Source: Styela clava (taxonomy: Eukaryota > Chordata > Ascidiacea > Stolidobranchia > Styelidae). Taken from it: a stretch of 64,000 nt of DNA. This document shows, in pieces, positions 11,370 through 24,159 of the stretch (within the stretch, counting starts at the first letter, position 1; each line of letters begins with the position of its first letter). The notes beneath the pieces were generated by a model. It worked only from the letters and a program-made list of their open reading frames with translations, was not told the DNA's origin and searched no databases. The position numbers and the translations under genes were made by a program. Where the stretch lies: assembly GCF_964204865.1 (NCBI RefSeq), contig NC_135254.1, positions 14,141,001-14,205,000 of the forward strand, in the 5' to 3' direction.

Positions 11370-14300
11370 ATGTCTAACGAAGCTACTACGTCAGATGTAA
11401 AAGCAGTCGACATTTCGAAACCAATCGTCAGAGAAAAATGGGCAAGAAAAACTGACTTTCTGCTGTCGGTCGCTGGGGGATTCGTCGGGCTTGGAAACGT
11501 CTGGAGGTTTCCCTATTTATGTTACAAAAATGGAGGAGGTGACATATTTTTGTTATTTATTGCAATCAATACAATGGATACACAATACAAAATTTCAGAA
11601 CACCGTCGACGCTTTGTTCAATACTTTATATTTTTTGCGCAATTGTACGTTAGAGATTTTGTATAGCATAGCAAACAACTTAAAAGGAAAAGTCTTATTT
11701 ATGGAGTAAAAATGCTATGGTTTAATACGGAATTAAATCCGCCCGTATCATCTTTGCATATTATCAAAATATTTATACATTTTATTTTCTTAAATTTCTG
11801 TCATCCAGGAGCTTTCCTCATTCCATATTTGATTTTCATGGTGATTGGCGGAATCCCAATATTTTTCTTGGAAGTTGCACTTGGGCAATATACATCAGAG
11901 GGAGGTGTGACCGCATGGAAACTTGTGCCAATTGGCAAAGGTGAACTGAGAATATAATTTGTGTCTTCGAGTATTTCAATTTATTTTTTCTGAAATATCG
12001 AGCATTGTAACAAACTAGATATGCGTAGATTTCTGGAAGAGACGGCCAGCCTCCTTTCTTATCCAGGAGTTTTCCCAATCACTTATCTTTCGTGAAAAAT
12101 AAAAATATAAAGCCATGTTTCTACTATTTTAAAATATTTTATTTTATTTTCGAGTGGATTTTCCAACGGATCATAGTGACTACATAAAATATTTCATAGC
12201 CCCCTTTCAATGCAAAGCAACAAAAGATATATATATTATTGAATCATGTAGGTATACATACACGACCGGCATACATTTGTAATTCTGCTGTGCAATATGG
12301 AGGCAATGAAATTTCGAGTTGTAGCCCAAAATGTATATGTAGCATAACGAAATATGTTGAAATACAGCCGGAATAAAAAGAGAGAAAGGGTGCGGTTTCT
12401 ATCGCAAAAAAAGAAAACATGAAAACATATCACGACTTGCAGCTGGTGCTTTCCTTGTACGCTCCAATTCACCCCAGTTGTTTTTGTGTTGTCAACCCTC
12501 ATACATCTCTTTTTACTTACATTGATTGAAGTTAGTATCCAATCCAATGATGTCTGTTTTGGACTTATATTTTCGAAATAGATATTTTCATACCGGTTGT
12601 GAAAATTTGCGATGTCAATATAATCTTTGTTACCCGTTCCAGTTTGTCACGTTCGTGCCTTCATTCATAACAGCTATTACACTTACTCTTAAAACCCTTC
12701 CAACCCTTCGAGGCATCAAATATTGTTACATGTCGCTGACGAGAGTGCGTCACTTGTTGTTTGTCATAAGGAAAGAAATGTTTGTGACATAGACGGATGA
12801 CGAAAACAACTTAACGGAAAATCTTTTTTTTTAATTCAGGAATCGGATACGCATCTCTGGTTATCGTTACGTTGCTCAACATCTACTACATCATTATTCT
12901 GGCATGGGCAGTTTTCTATCTTTTCCAGAGTTTTACAGCAACCCTTCCCTGGGCTCTTTGTGGGCAATACTGGAACACGGATTGTTGCGTGCAAAATTTC
13001 AAAACCGATTTAAAATACATAAATTACACGGAATATTTGTTACCAAAAGAAGACACCACTACGGCGATGACACCCATTACCACGGCATTGCCTATTACCA
13101 TTAACACAACAGAAATGCCCTATCTCGGTTATTATATAAACTTTACGAAATGTAACGGAAGTTATACAAGACCAGAAACGGAGTATTGGGAGTAAGTATC
13201 AGTCGACGAATACATTATATTTCAAAAATGAGAACGTATATGTTTGAACTGTAAAATGTACTGTTTTTGGCTAAATTACAACACACTGAAAAAAGATTAT
13301 TAATAAATGACATACTATTATAGAATTCCGGATTTTATTTATTCACAACATCGTTTGCTACATTACACATAAAAAACTATTTTTAAAAACTACAACAGAG
13401 CTCAACAAAGAAACTGAGTTGAAATTGGTAAATTAATCTCAAGTTAATAAGAGTTTTAAATTAAGAAATCGAGTGCTGGGATTATCCGGTGGATTAGACG
13501 AAGTTGGATCAATAAGATGGGAACTGGCATTATGTCTCTTGCTTGTTTGGGTTGTTTGCTATTTTTGCATATGGAAAGGCATCAAATCTACTGGAAAAGT
13601 AAGATCTCTACTTCCTCATTATAGAATAAAATTTTGACAATATAAAAATCACATACTAAACTTTCAATCACATTTCAAGCATAAGTGCTAATATAGGCGT
13701 TACTATGCAAACCACAAGTGATTTACTTAAAGCTCAATGGGTAGTTGTTATTTCTACAGTTCATGTACAGAAATGAGACATATATATAACAAAACAGTCA
13801 TGTGATTAACTTGCTTAAATATATTTTCAGGTTGTTTACTTCACAGCTACGTTTCCCTTTCTCATGCTTATAGTGCTTCTAATAAGAGGAGTAACTTTGC
13901 CTGGTGCAGAGTTAGGTATTCGATTCTATCTAACTCCGGATATAGCAAGACTCAGTGATCCCCAGGTACAGCACGCTTACTTTATACCGCCAACTATGCA
14001 GCTTATAGCAAACCTTTGTAAATATTTCTTTGGTGCCTGATAATCTTAGATTCCTGTGAAAGATATCGCGGCCAGAAAGAAACAATAACAAAACGTCTTT
14101 CATTTTTTGACAATCCTACTCAGTTTTCATATTGTGGTTGCTATTTCTTATTCACTTATAACTAGAACTAGGAAGGCTCAATTTGTGCAGTGCCCAGGAG
14201 CCACGATTCAAGTCTCGTTTTCCAAGGACTATAAGAGACTCGATTCACTTGAGCGAAATTTCTCGATCTTGAATGACCAACAGAGGGACTTGAAGCGTGG

Positions 14301-17021
14301 TCGATTCTTTGAAATATCGTAAAAAATCAGGTTAAGAACGATTTACCACTGCAATCAATGTTGTATTGTATTCTTTGAAATACAGAGAAAATCCGGTAAA
14401 GTACGATTTATCACAGCGACTAATGTTATGTTAAAAAACAGAAAATCCACTAGCTGGTTGCGGCAATACTAGCAATAGGCCTTTATAACGATGTAAATGT
14501 CGTCGGATACATGATTAATCATACTTTGATTTTAAAAACAACATATTGCAGTAACGGAGTGCATGAAATCGACTTGACTTGATTCGAAACTCGATGTGAC
14601 AATCACCCTCCATCAACACGACTGATTTCTAACTACAGAGTTTTTCCCATCGCATCGTTAAATAATCTATCTATATTCTATATGATTGATTTACAGGTGT
14701 GGTTGGACGCCGGTACACAAATTTTCTTCTCCTACGCAATTTGTCTTGGTGCTATGGGATCACTTGGCAGCTACAACAAATATCACAATAATTGCTATCT
14801 GGTACGTTTGGTTTTAAGATTATTGAAGACTTCTATTTAAATGTTATTGATTCTCTTGAACTTTATATTCAATACAGGACTGCATTGCACTCAGCCTATT
14901 AAATTCCGGTACAAGTTTCATCAGCGGTTTTGCTATTTTCAGCGTTCTTGGATTTATGGCAACAGAACAAGGGGTTGATATTAAAGATGTTGCTTCATCT
15001 GGTGAGTAGAAGTAAGACAGGATGTACTTATTTATCATTTAAATCTAATTCCCATTTTAAAAAAATTTCAGGTCCTGGTCTAGCCTTCATTGCCTATCCA
15101 AAAGCCGTGACACTAATGCCACTTTCAACTTTGTGGGCAATCTTATTTTTCGTCATGCTCCTGCTTCTTGGACTGGATAGTCAGGTATGTTTAAATATCC
15201 AGTTTATAGGACAAACATCCTTACTACTCGTTGTTCATTGCGATAAACACCGCGAACTACTAAATGAACTATAAAACGGCAACGCACACACCTTTATTAC
15301 TCTGAGATTTAGTGCCGAAAAAAAGGAAAGCCAATTTCGGTACACCCTGAGAGGTATGCTTACAGTAGCTATCTCAGTACATTTTCATTTTCTGTTTATA
15401 TATACATATATATCGTAATCATTTGCTTTAGTTTGTAGAAATGGAAGGTTTTATAACATCCGTCGTCGACCTTTTCCCGGGATTTCTTCGAAAAGGAAAA
15501 AGAAGAGAAATATTCATTGGAATCACCTGCTTGGTTTCATATTTAATCGGACTGTTTATGGTGACCGAGGTAAGAAAAATAATTTCCTACTTGCTGTCAG
15601 TATGGCTCTGAGCTATTCGCAAATTACAACAAAATATTGTTTAGGGTGGAATGTACGTCTTCCAACTATTCGACTATTACGCCGCCAGTGGAGTGTGCTT
15701 ACTTTGGGTGGCATTTTTCGAGTCGGTGACAATCGCATACATTTACGGTGAGTTATGTCGTTCTATTTCAATATACTATTAAATGCTTATTCTCCATGAA
15801 ATTGCAATAAATTTAATGTAATATACAAGGGAACAAAGCTAATATGTAGGCCATTTTCAAGTTGTTGATTTAAAATGACTTTCGATTAATCACTAGCTTT
15901 AGTAACTTGTAATGTAAGTCATAAGTAATGACGCATCATTATGCTACAGGCGCTGAGAAAATGTGGGGAAACATAGCGGACATGATCAGATATCGGCCGA
16001 TACCAATCATCAAATATTTCTGGTTGATATTTACTCCAATCCTGACAACGGTAAGAAGAATAGAGCAATTATATTGCCGTTTACCAAGTACCGTAGTTAT
16101 AAATACCGTGGGAATGTTGGCAAAATATACGTAAATTTGTATAAATATGTGTAGCTTTCATCTTATCTCAAATACAAAAGCCGTAATTACTGACTACAAC
16201 TGAAGTGAGAAATACGATAGTCACAGATAGTAATCTGAGTAATTCTCATATATGGTAAAACTTGAATATTACTTTATTTTTATTTAAAATTATTTCCAGG
16301 GAACTTTCCTCTACGCCATGATCGAGTTCGAACCTTTGGTATACAACAAGACGTACGTCTACCCTCCTTGGGGAGAGGGAATCGGATGGATTTTAGCTCT
16401 CAGTTCCATGATCAACGTACCTGTGTACGCAATTTACATACTGATTAAAACTCCGGGGACTGCACAAGAGGTATGTATGCTATATACAACAAGAAACAAT
16501 GGCTCTTTGAATAGTTTTAATAGGCTTAGTTGTTTTGACAAAACTAATCAACAACCTCATAAGCATCAAATAAATATGTATCGCTAAATTTATTTCTAGT
16601 GATAGTTTACAATCTTTACAATTATCAAATTTTGTCTTTTGCAATGCCTGTGGACCGTAGTATTATTCACATTCAACGATTTGTATCCATCACAATATAA
16701 TGCGTTAAAGTCAATCAATGTATTACGAAGCCCTGTATATACTGTAACTTGAATTCAATTTTCACCCAGCAATTGTAAACTAGCAAATGCAAAAATAATT
16801 TTGAACTTGTAAATAAATATTTTCAGAAATGGATATTCTTGACCACACCCCAGCTGCAGCCAGATCACCCTCATTATGAGAAAAACAAGGAAGAAACAAA
16901 TCAATCGAGACCGCCTTGGTATATAAGGCTGAGGTCCAACTTTACAGGGCCTTCTTTCAGCACGACTTACGGTGTAGATGCAAAAGGTGCTCACGATAAT
17001 CCAACTTTCAGTGAGATGTAG
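11370..17021 (+). CDS. SLC6 sodium/chloride-dependent transporter, taurine transporter-like, 13 exons
   Basis: Exons 11370-11538, 11809-11940, 12840-13191, 13466-13598, 13831-13965, 14697-14801, 14878-15001, 15072-15184, 15432-15569, 15645-15747, 15950-16050, 16300-16470 and 16827-17021 join in frame to 656 residues, typical of SLC6. TM1 has [20 protein letters not shown], a form I associate with taurine carriers; TM6 has [22 protein letters not shown]7 has NSGTSF and TM8 GLDSQFVEMEG, supplying the expected Na+ and Cl- ligands. [16 protein letters not shown] also favours taurine over GABA, betaine or creatine carriers. The second extracellular loop has the conserved Cys pair, several N-glycosylation sites and a Thr-rich stretch. 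It should import taurine or a related amino acid across the plasma membrane, perhaps for osmolyte balance. Substrate assignment is inference from resemblance. Confidence 0.95.
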
Positions 17022-17168
17022 TCTCGGTAGAAAATAGAGGAATGTTATCTGAATATAGTCTAGTATTGTAGTAGCATTGGCATATTATATTGTGTGTTTT
17101 CTACGTTTTCTTGTGTTCTTTATATCATTTAGATATAATAAGCCTGACTAAAGCTAATATGTATTCTC

Positions 17169-17174
17169 AATAAA
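17169..17174 (+). promoter_or_regulatory. Poly(A) signal AATAAA of the SLC6 gene
   Basis: AATAAA about 150 bp after the TAG stop of the transporter, on the same strand. Confidence 0.6.
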
Positions 17175-17974
17175 CATGTACATTGAAATAATTTACTTCA
17201 TTTTTGCAAAGTGCAGAACGAATACAAGTTATTATATATATTATAGAGAACATTTTGATATAAAATAACAAGAGAGCAAAGCTAAATTATGTAGACACGG
17301 AGGTCAAATGTCAAAACAGTGTTCCCATGAATAGAAAAAAAAAATTGATTGAAAGATCGGGCCACTTAAACTTCAGGAAGGAATGTGAAAAATAAGTAAT
17401 GCCCTTCTAACGACTCAACAATCTTCAATTGTGTACATGAAATTTGGATTCAGTTTTTCGCCCCTACATCAAACCCAACCACGACAATATCACTACCCGA
17501 TTATTTTTGAAAACTTCGTGTTGAAGTGAGTTAAAAATAGTATAAAATAGTGCTATCTTAAGAAAATAAATTAAAAATTCAATATATGACAGATTGACTG
17601 TGCACATAGAGGACATAGAATCGGTTCCATATCTTCGCAGTTTAGAGGAGATGAATGTCCCCTTCTTTTACCAAATCTCTTCTGTTACAATTCAACCTGT
17701 TTCTTTAATATAATGTCACCTTTGCCACGTGTAACCGCTTTCTTTGGTATGAAGTTCTTTCAGGGTATGTTAACACCTAACAAAAGTGAGACAAAAAGAT
17801 CTTCCTGATTTCAAACTCGTTTCTTCTGCGCCATTCGGAGGAAACATTCTGGTCTCAGAGCTACCCAACATTGATTTCAAGCTGTATATGCTTGGCCAAT
17901 TATAAAAAGTTACGGGTTTCACTCAAGCCAATTTCAACTAAAAGTAAGACAAATTCCGAAATACATACATTTTT
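17175..17974. other. Intergenic between convergent genes, no gene seen
   Basis: Short AT-rich spacer between the 3' ends of the plus-strand transporter and the minus-strand sushi gene. No exon or element end is evident. Confidence 0.4.
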
Positions 17975-17980
17975 TTTATT
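17975..17980 (-). promoter_or_regulatory. Candidate poly(A) signal of the sushi gene
   Basis: TTTATT on the plus strand reads AATAAA on the minus strand, about 300 bp beyond the stop codon of the minus-strand sushi gene. Confidence 0.4.
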
Positions 17981-18275
17981 GTAAGTCGATTTTAGTTGAG
18001 ACAAAAAAAATGTTGGTGATGAGTTGGAAATTACTAATAGCCGTAATTACTAATCGTTTTGCAGTGAAAAACCAAAAAAAAAATTATTTAGAAATTTTAG
18101 TAAATATAAATCATTTGTTGATTTGTCTTTAAAAAGTTTTTCAACCAAGCATTTTCTCAGTCAGAACCTTCGTTAAGCATGTTCACGTTCAGCATCTAAT
18201 ATTTATAGTGTTTGTTTCGCTCATAAATTTACAAGACTATTTCGAAATTTGTATTCCAAACGATATACATCAGCA

Positions 18276-21200
18276 TTAGCAATCTGTCGGCAAATTTGAA
18301 ACGTCACATGGCTCCGGGTATATTTGTTTCTTCATCATTTGTCTGATTAATTTTGCCACTGCTTTTATGGTGGTTGATTTAGTTGTGATATAGCATTTAG
18401 CAGATTGACCAGTTTCAGCATCGATACATTCAAATATGTCCCTGAAGAATAATCCTTGTGACGAACGACACTGTATTTGATGACCGGCATAATTTATCTA
18501 AAATGAAAAAAGAGCTATATGACCTGCTATACAGGTAATCTATATGAGCATGCCATAAAAATTAACCGTCGATAATTATACCAAGATATCTTATAGTGAC
18601 ATCACTAACATGAACTCTAAATTTACCCTAATTCGAATTGATATCGTAAAAAGTAATAATTGTTCCTGAATTTTCAACGATGAATTTTGTAGAAACAATT
18701 TCACCTACTATACCAATGACTTTTCAGTGGTTAAAGAGTGTTGTTATCGCTCGAACGGTATTACTTTATTCATTTCCAAACATTCTGCGGGTTTCATAAG
18801 ATTCATTTTCACTCTGAAGTTTTGCGTGATAACGTCATCAAAATTAGGCATAGTGGGGCGGTTCCGCGATCGCATTTCATCGATCTGGTGTTCAGCGAAG
18901 CCACGAGTTTATTGATGATGATGACTATCGGTACTCTAAGTCTAAAATATTTTATATATACCGGTACTACTTCGTATTGCTAAGGCTTTATGCTAATTAA
19001 CGTAGAAGATGAACAATTAAAGACCCAGTGTTGATTCCCCGAGAAAAAAAAAACACTGGGAAAGATGGAAACCTAATTGATAGCCGCTTATTATGTTAGT
19101 CAAAATATTTTGAGCCTTTTGAATCGTTTAAATAGTTTTGAAAGTATATAATTACAGACAATATAAAAAAAGACAACGTTCAATTTAACTTCGTGAAATT
19201 GGTATACCCTGGTATGCATGAAATTTGAAATGCTCCGACTCGGGTAACGATAAAGATTACGTTATACTGTGTATTCCAATTTGTACGTTTTATCGTTTTA
19301 TGTATCTTAATAAACACTTCAGAGAATTAATAAAATCTTATTCAAATTCCAGTAATACAGCACTTCCTTACCGACAATCATTCGTTCTCACTTCTTCTTA
19401 TTATCTGTTGTTGTAAAACATTCCAAGATGTTGATGATTCACAATATTCGTCTGTTTTACACTTTTTGCAAACGCAGCTTGGTATATTAGGAGACCAACT
19501 GAAGTTATCTCCACAAACAAAATTAGTTTTTCCCTGTGAAAAGAGATGGACTTGTTTGCTTGATTTCATCACTGCAACTTTATTCGATGTGTCCTAATTT
19601 ACAAGTAATTTATTTTAATTAAGAAGATTTTTAATAATGATCAGATCCTCGGGTAACAAACTAATTCCACGAGAAATTTGGGAACGCCTTTTCAAATTCA
19701 AATTCATTCATAAAAATACTAAAACAATGCCAGGTACTGAGAACGCGCGAAGATAAAATAAAAATAAAATGCACTGAAATGGAATTTTTATTTCTAGCTA
19801 ATACTAGCCAGGATCAGATAACTGTCAATGGTATTTTAACATTTTGCGGTCATCGTTTAAAACCCTTATTTGTACTTTAACTCTTTATATCCATGAATTT
19901 AAAATTGTTAGCTCTTTTTCCATCTATTTTAGAGTCATAGGCTATTGGCATTTCCTTTATTTAAATTCTATGTAAAATCGATCGTAACAGGAATCGAGAT
20001 AATTATTAGTTAATGAGATCTTTTATTTTTGAAAAATCATAAATTTTTTATATTAAAAATGTTCCGTGGACCAAAAAAGTTGAAAATCACTGATGTAGAG
20101 GATATGCACGCATTTCTACAAACAAATTGATCATAATATTCACTAATTCATTGACTATTATCTCAGAAAATAGTTTGTGATTTAGGTAAACAAATTTTTG
20201 TATTTTCTCCTCGCGCACCGCTTAATACATGCTTGATATAGAATAACTAAATTGGAATACATTATGATTGTTTTGAACGGTATATTGATATTGATGAGAG
20301 GCAATAGCTGGCATACCTGAATGACATGGTTCTGCAGACATTCAACTTTACAATAAGACCCTTGGCGATTGGAATGAGTACAACTTATTTCTCCATACGG
20401 AATGCTATTACGTTGTAGAGGTTGACATCCTGAGAAGTTAAATAACATGATATCGTATAAATATAAGATATCTTATAGACCTGAACTGCTTCGAGTCTCT
20501 CTCCAATCGGTATGTGATAACGCCTAATTTATCGCTATATATACATCTTTATACTCCAGATCTTGGCACTTTTTTGGTTGCCTCAACTTCGCTCGGAACC
20601 AGTCTCCTTTGCGTCTTAGTGAGTGCACGTGACCATTCATAGAGCAAAAGTTGTTTTATAAAAAGAAATTTGCATTTTCAAATACGTGATACTAACAATA
20701 TAAGGATAGATCATAATAACTGTTCCGATATCATGGCCGTCTGTCAAAACGTTATTTTATAACGTAATAACGTTGGCAAATAATCCAACGTTTGTTCTTA
20801 AACATGATTTCACAAATAGAAACTATACTTTTCTGATTTTGCAATTCCTTTTCATTGAAATCCATTTTGGTTTCATTTTGAACAATATCATCTTCCTTTT
20901 GAGCTGTTGATGTTTTCTTCAGCAGCTTTATTTCTGTAAATGAATGTAGAGGCATTGATAATGCAGCAAAAGTTCAACATTTGATATATTCTTTGGAATG
21001 AGGAGTTTTTATATCAATGAATCTATAGAGAAAAAGATTAGTTTTTATAAAGCTTGTATATATTTCGTACAAAACAACTCCATCAACAAAAGTCACTTCT
21101 ACGTGATGTCAGTTTCCTTAATTAAATCGGGGATATAAATATCTACTGCTTTATATAGTATTCTATTTCAAAATATGAAAAGTTGCAGACGACAATTTTG

Positions 21201-21810
21201 AGCATAACTTGCCCCTACTTTTACTTCTCTTCATTATATGTCTAATCTAAACACGCTAAGATTCATTCTATAACCTTGCTTTTCGTCTCGGTCATACATT
21301 ATTCTCGACGGTAGCGCACTTAATTTTCACGTTTCATCTCTTGGTCGTTGATTATGAGTGAGTATAACTGATTGGTCGATTAATATTGAACCATTCACTA
21401 TACCCAAATCCGACATGGACTGCCAAACAGTCGAAAGATGCGTTACACCATAAGATTGAACGGTCTTGTTCAATTCTCGACCCTGAGCATTAATTCCTTC
21501 CCCTTCTACAGATAGCAAAAAAATAAAATAACACCTAACCTTTTTCAAATTCAAGCAGTTTCATCTCAAATTCCAATATAGTGTCTTTCATCTGCTTAAT
21601 TTCATCTCTCTCAGCTTCGCAGGTAATGGGAAACTCTTTTTTGCGCAAATATTCGTCAAGGTTAAGTTTCCGATTTGTCCAGTGTACTGGTGATAGATTG
21701 CAGTTCCCGTTTACGCATTCTGGTGGCGGTTTGCACAGGAAAGTTTCCGAATCCACGATAGCAATCATGAAAAATATACTACTTAGTTTAATAACTAAAT
21801 ATATCATCAT
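18276..21810 (-). CDS. Secreted sushi (CCP) domain protein with coiled coil, unknown function
   Basis: Minus-strand exons: 21810-21540 (start; signal peptide MMIYLVIKLSSIFFMIAIVDS, then a Cys-rich patch and a helical segment ending KLLEFEK), 20933-20829 (EIKLLKK..., continues the helix), 20429-20317 and 19533-19392 (together one sushi module: CQPLQRNSIPYGEISC, YCKVEC, FVCGDNFSWSPNIPSC), and 18497-18276 (a Cys-bearing tail ending LPTDC, stop TAA). Phases match from the first exon through 19392. The join to the last exon does not (phase 1 to phase 0), so an exon is missing or another donor is used. A further in-frame exon, 21505-21331, may be alternative: skipping it keeps the coiled coil intact. 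Sushi modules mediate extracellular protein binding, for example in complement factors and selectins. I do not recognise the tail module. Role unknown. Confidence 0.7.
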
Positions 21811-21827
21811 GTTTCCTCAATTGTTGT

Positions 21828-21915
21828 CTGTAACACCAGAAAAATTAATCGTGAATCAGCGCTCTCAACTCTTTCATACCCATAAATGATATATTGGGAT
21901 GATTTTAATACTTAC
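21828..21915 (-). other. 5' UTR intron of the sushi gene
   Basis: On the minus strand AAG|GTAAGT (donor at 21915) and TGTTACAG (acceptor ending at 21828) bound an intron of about 88 bp, just upstream of the ATG at 21810. Its good consensus ends support transcription starting near 22.0 kb. The acceptor could alternatively serve spliced-leader trans-splicing. Confidence 0.5.
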
Positions 21916-22054
21916 CTTAATTATAAAATCTCAGACAAGCAATTCATAGCAATGACAAAAAAGTATTCATAGTTCAAGCGTAGAGAGATAACGAAGTGAA
22001 AAGTTAATTCCCATTAATTTAATAGGTCAAAGAATGACCGATGCAAGTCGATCT

Positions 22055-22064
22055 GGTTTTTATA
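22055..22064 (-). promoter_or_regulatory. TATA box of the sushi gene
   Basis: TATAAAAACC on the minus strand, about 30 bp upstream of where the 5' UTR exon (which ends at 21916) would begin. This is the only TATA box in the window that sits convincingly ahead of a gene model. Confidence 0.5.
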
Positions 22065-22610
22065 TTAATGTAAGAGTAAGATGGTTCAGCCCTTATGTAT
22101 ATCTTAAACTGCAGAGACACTTTCGGGTACTCAGTGGAGGAAATCTTTTTACTATTGATAAATTTGCTGAAAATAAATTACGAAAATTGGAAAAGTGATT
22201 AAAATCCACTCGAAGCATACGACTCAACAAAGCATACAACCTGTAAACCACGGAAGGCTTATGTGCCCGAGGCTATGGTAAAGAGTGAATTACATAAACA
22301 TTCAGCAGTATTTATTAGCAACAGCATTCATTAAGAAATTGAAATGAACATAACCTGAATACAATATCAAGAACTGCATTTTCCGCACATAAAATATCAC
22401 CGCCCCGAGGCATATAATTTCACATCTTTGAATATAAGGTTCGTTCTAGGTTTTACTGCCTGAATCTATTTTTTGCTGTAGCAGCTACCACCAACTACAA
22501 TAGCGGGACAGTTGTTCAAGTAGTGATACCTCGAAGACTTATCGATCGAAAGTTAGGCGATCCCCCAAAACAGCGCTCTTACTCCATAGTGACACCTTGT
22601 GTCTCATCAC

Positions 22611-22805
22611 TAATTAATTAATAACTCGCTAATTATACGACATAATTCATCTAAAATCAATAGGCTTCTGGTACGACATATGATGAATGCACATGCAAAA
22701 TCTGCAGATTCAATCTCGCTTTCGTTAGATATCGCGTGCATCTAACAGACAGACAGACAGACAAATACCTATCAACATACTTAGCGATTAAAATCGATAA
22801 GTAAT
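22611..22805. repeat. Dispersed repeat, copy 1
   Basis: Begins TAATTAATTAATAACTCGC, continues with AATTATACGACATAA and GATATCGCGTGCATCTAACA, then a GACA microsatellite, and ends AAATCGATAAGTAAT. A second copy with the same order of blocks lies at 27492-27723. No coding potential. Ends with a built-in microsatellite suggest a non-autonomous retroelement or MITE, but I see no target duplication. Confidence 0.75.
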
Positions 22806-23567
22806 AACAAAAATAGCGCACATTGTGACGGTTCCGCTTTCGCGTTACTCGTACCGGTGATCTACTGTGATATATTGCATAGTTTGTGCCAATATATTTG
22901 GGCATCGCTCTCTTGTTGAATGACCAATAGGCAGCCAAGTTGCGCGGTTTTGGTTACGTCATCTCACCCGTAGTCGTGCTCGGGTGTTGGAGCAACGAAT
23001 TTCCGTAGGAGCACCACAGCATTTTTAATTGCAATTCTTTGGTTGACTACCGATTCGAGTATCGATGGAGTCGTTTGACTACCACTGCTCATTGTTTCTC
23101 ATGGCCCAATATGATTTAAATGTAGAGTACTAACAGAATGAAAAGTTGTTCACATTTTTAAATGAAGACTTTACAAAATTTTGATGATTTGACTTGGAAA
23201 GAATTGGGCCTATTTAGCCTGGTCCCCGATATTTGTCCCGGGAATGTATATTTTACTTGTTCAAATCGCCTGATTGACGCCTGTTTGGATATAGTATGGA
23301 TCACTGCCATGATCAAGCTGTATCCAAGAGATCACATCAAATATGTTACGAGAACAAAAATATAATAGCAAAACGATCTATATGTACACTTGGTGTCCAA
23401 TATTAGTGTTTTACCGCATTTTTATCGATTGGCGAATTGCTGGCAATGAATGAATGAATATGATTAATTTGCATATTTTTTTTTTGTATTGCACAAAATG
23501 TCGAATGGCTCAAAATTTTAGTAACAGATGAATAAAATTCCCCATGGAAAACAGATATAACATGATT
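22806..23567. other. No gene seen
   Basis: No recognisable exon. The open frame at 23162-23365 (plus) encodes 67 residues with no motif that I recognise and no flanking splice sites, and I do not call it a gene. Confidence 0.3.
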
Positions 23568-23575
23568 ATTTAGGG

Positions 23576-23926
23576 CAGTGTTTTTCAACCTTTTTCGAGC
23601 CAAGGCACACTTTTTTAAGTGGGAAAATCCCGCGGCACACCACCAGCTGAAAATATGGGGAAAAGACCTAATATTCACAATATAAGTGTTATATTGTTAA
23701 AATAATATTTTTAACATTGAAGAAAGATGTTGAATAGGACATCCTGAATAGTAATCAAATAAAAACGAAGACAAAAAAAAATCGCCACCAGATGCTGCCA
23801 CGGTCTGATATAGAACAGTACTACATGATTACTCTGCCGGACGCTACACCGCATGTACACACAACTTGGAGAATTTCCCACGGCACCCCTGACATTATTT
23901 AACGAAACCCCGGTTGAAAAACACTG
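23576..23926. mobile_element. hAT-type non-autonomous element, 351 bp
   Basis: The ends CAGTGTTTTTCAACC and GGTTGAAAAACACTG are perfect inverted repeats. The element is flanked by an exact 8-bp direct repeat ATTTAGGG (23568-23575 and 23927-23934), the hallmark of hAT transposition. No transposase is encoded. Confidence 0.92.
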
Positions 23927-24159
23927 ATTTAGGGGATGTATTGGTACCTTTGCTCAAAGGTGGATTAAATTGAAATTCATATTTTATAAAAAAAATATTC
24001 CATTTTGCTCACTGAGAAATGTTTGAAAAAACTGGTATTTTTGCAAGGAAACTCTATTAGACTGTAATAACTTAAATTGCCTTAATCAATCACTATGGTA
24101 CAGCAGGAAGATTGTTTATAGGAGAAACCTGTTTTTTATTCAATCTTGGTATTCTAGAG

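Noticed and set aside
14140-14620. Possible transposable element in intron 5 of the transporter (TCAAGTCTCG and CTTGATTCGAAACTCG blocks)
   Set aside because: The suspected inverted ends align poorly and no target duplication could be found.
22741-22765. GACA repeats that might suggest a CRISPR-like or regulatory array
   Set aside because: They are a simple microsatellite inside a dispersed repeat. There are no spacers, and a CRISPR array is not expected in an animal genome.
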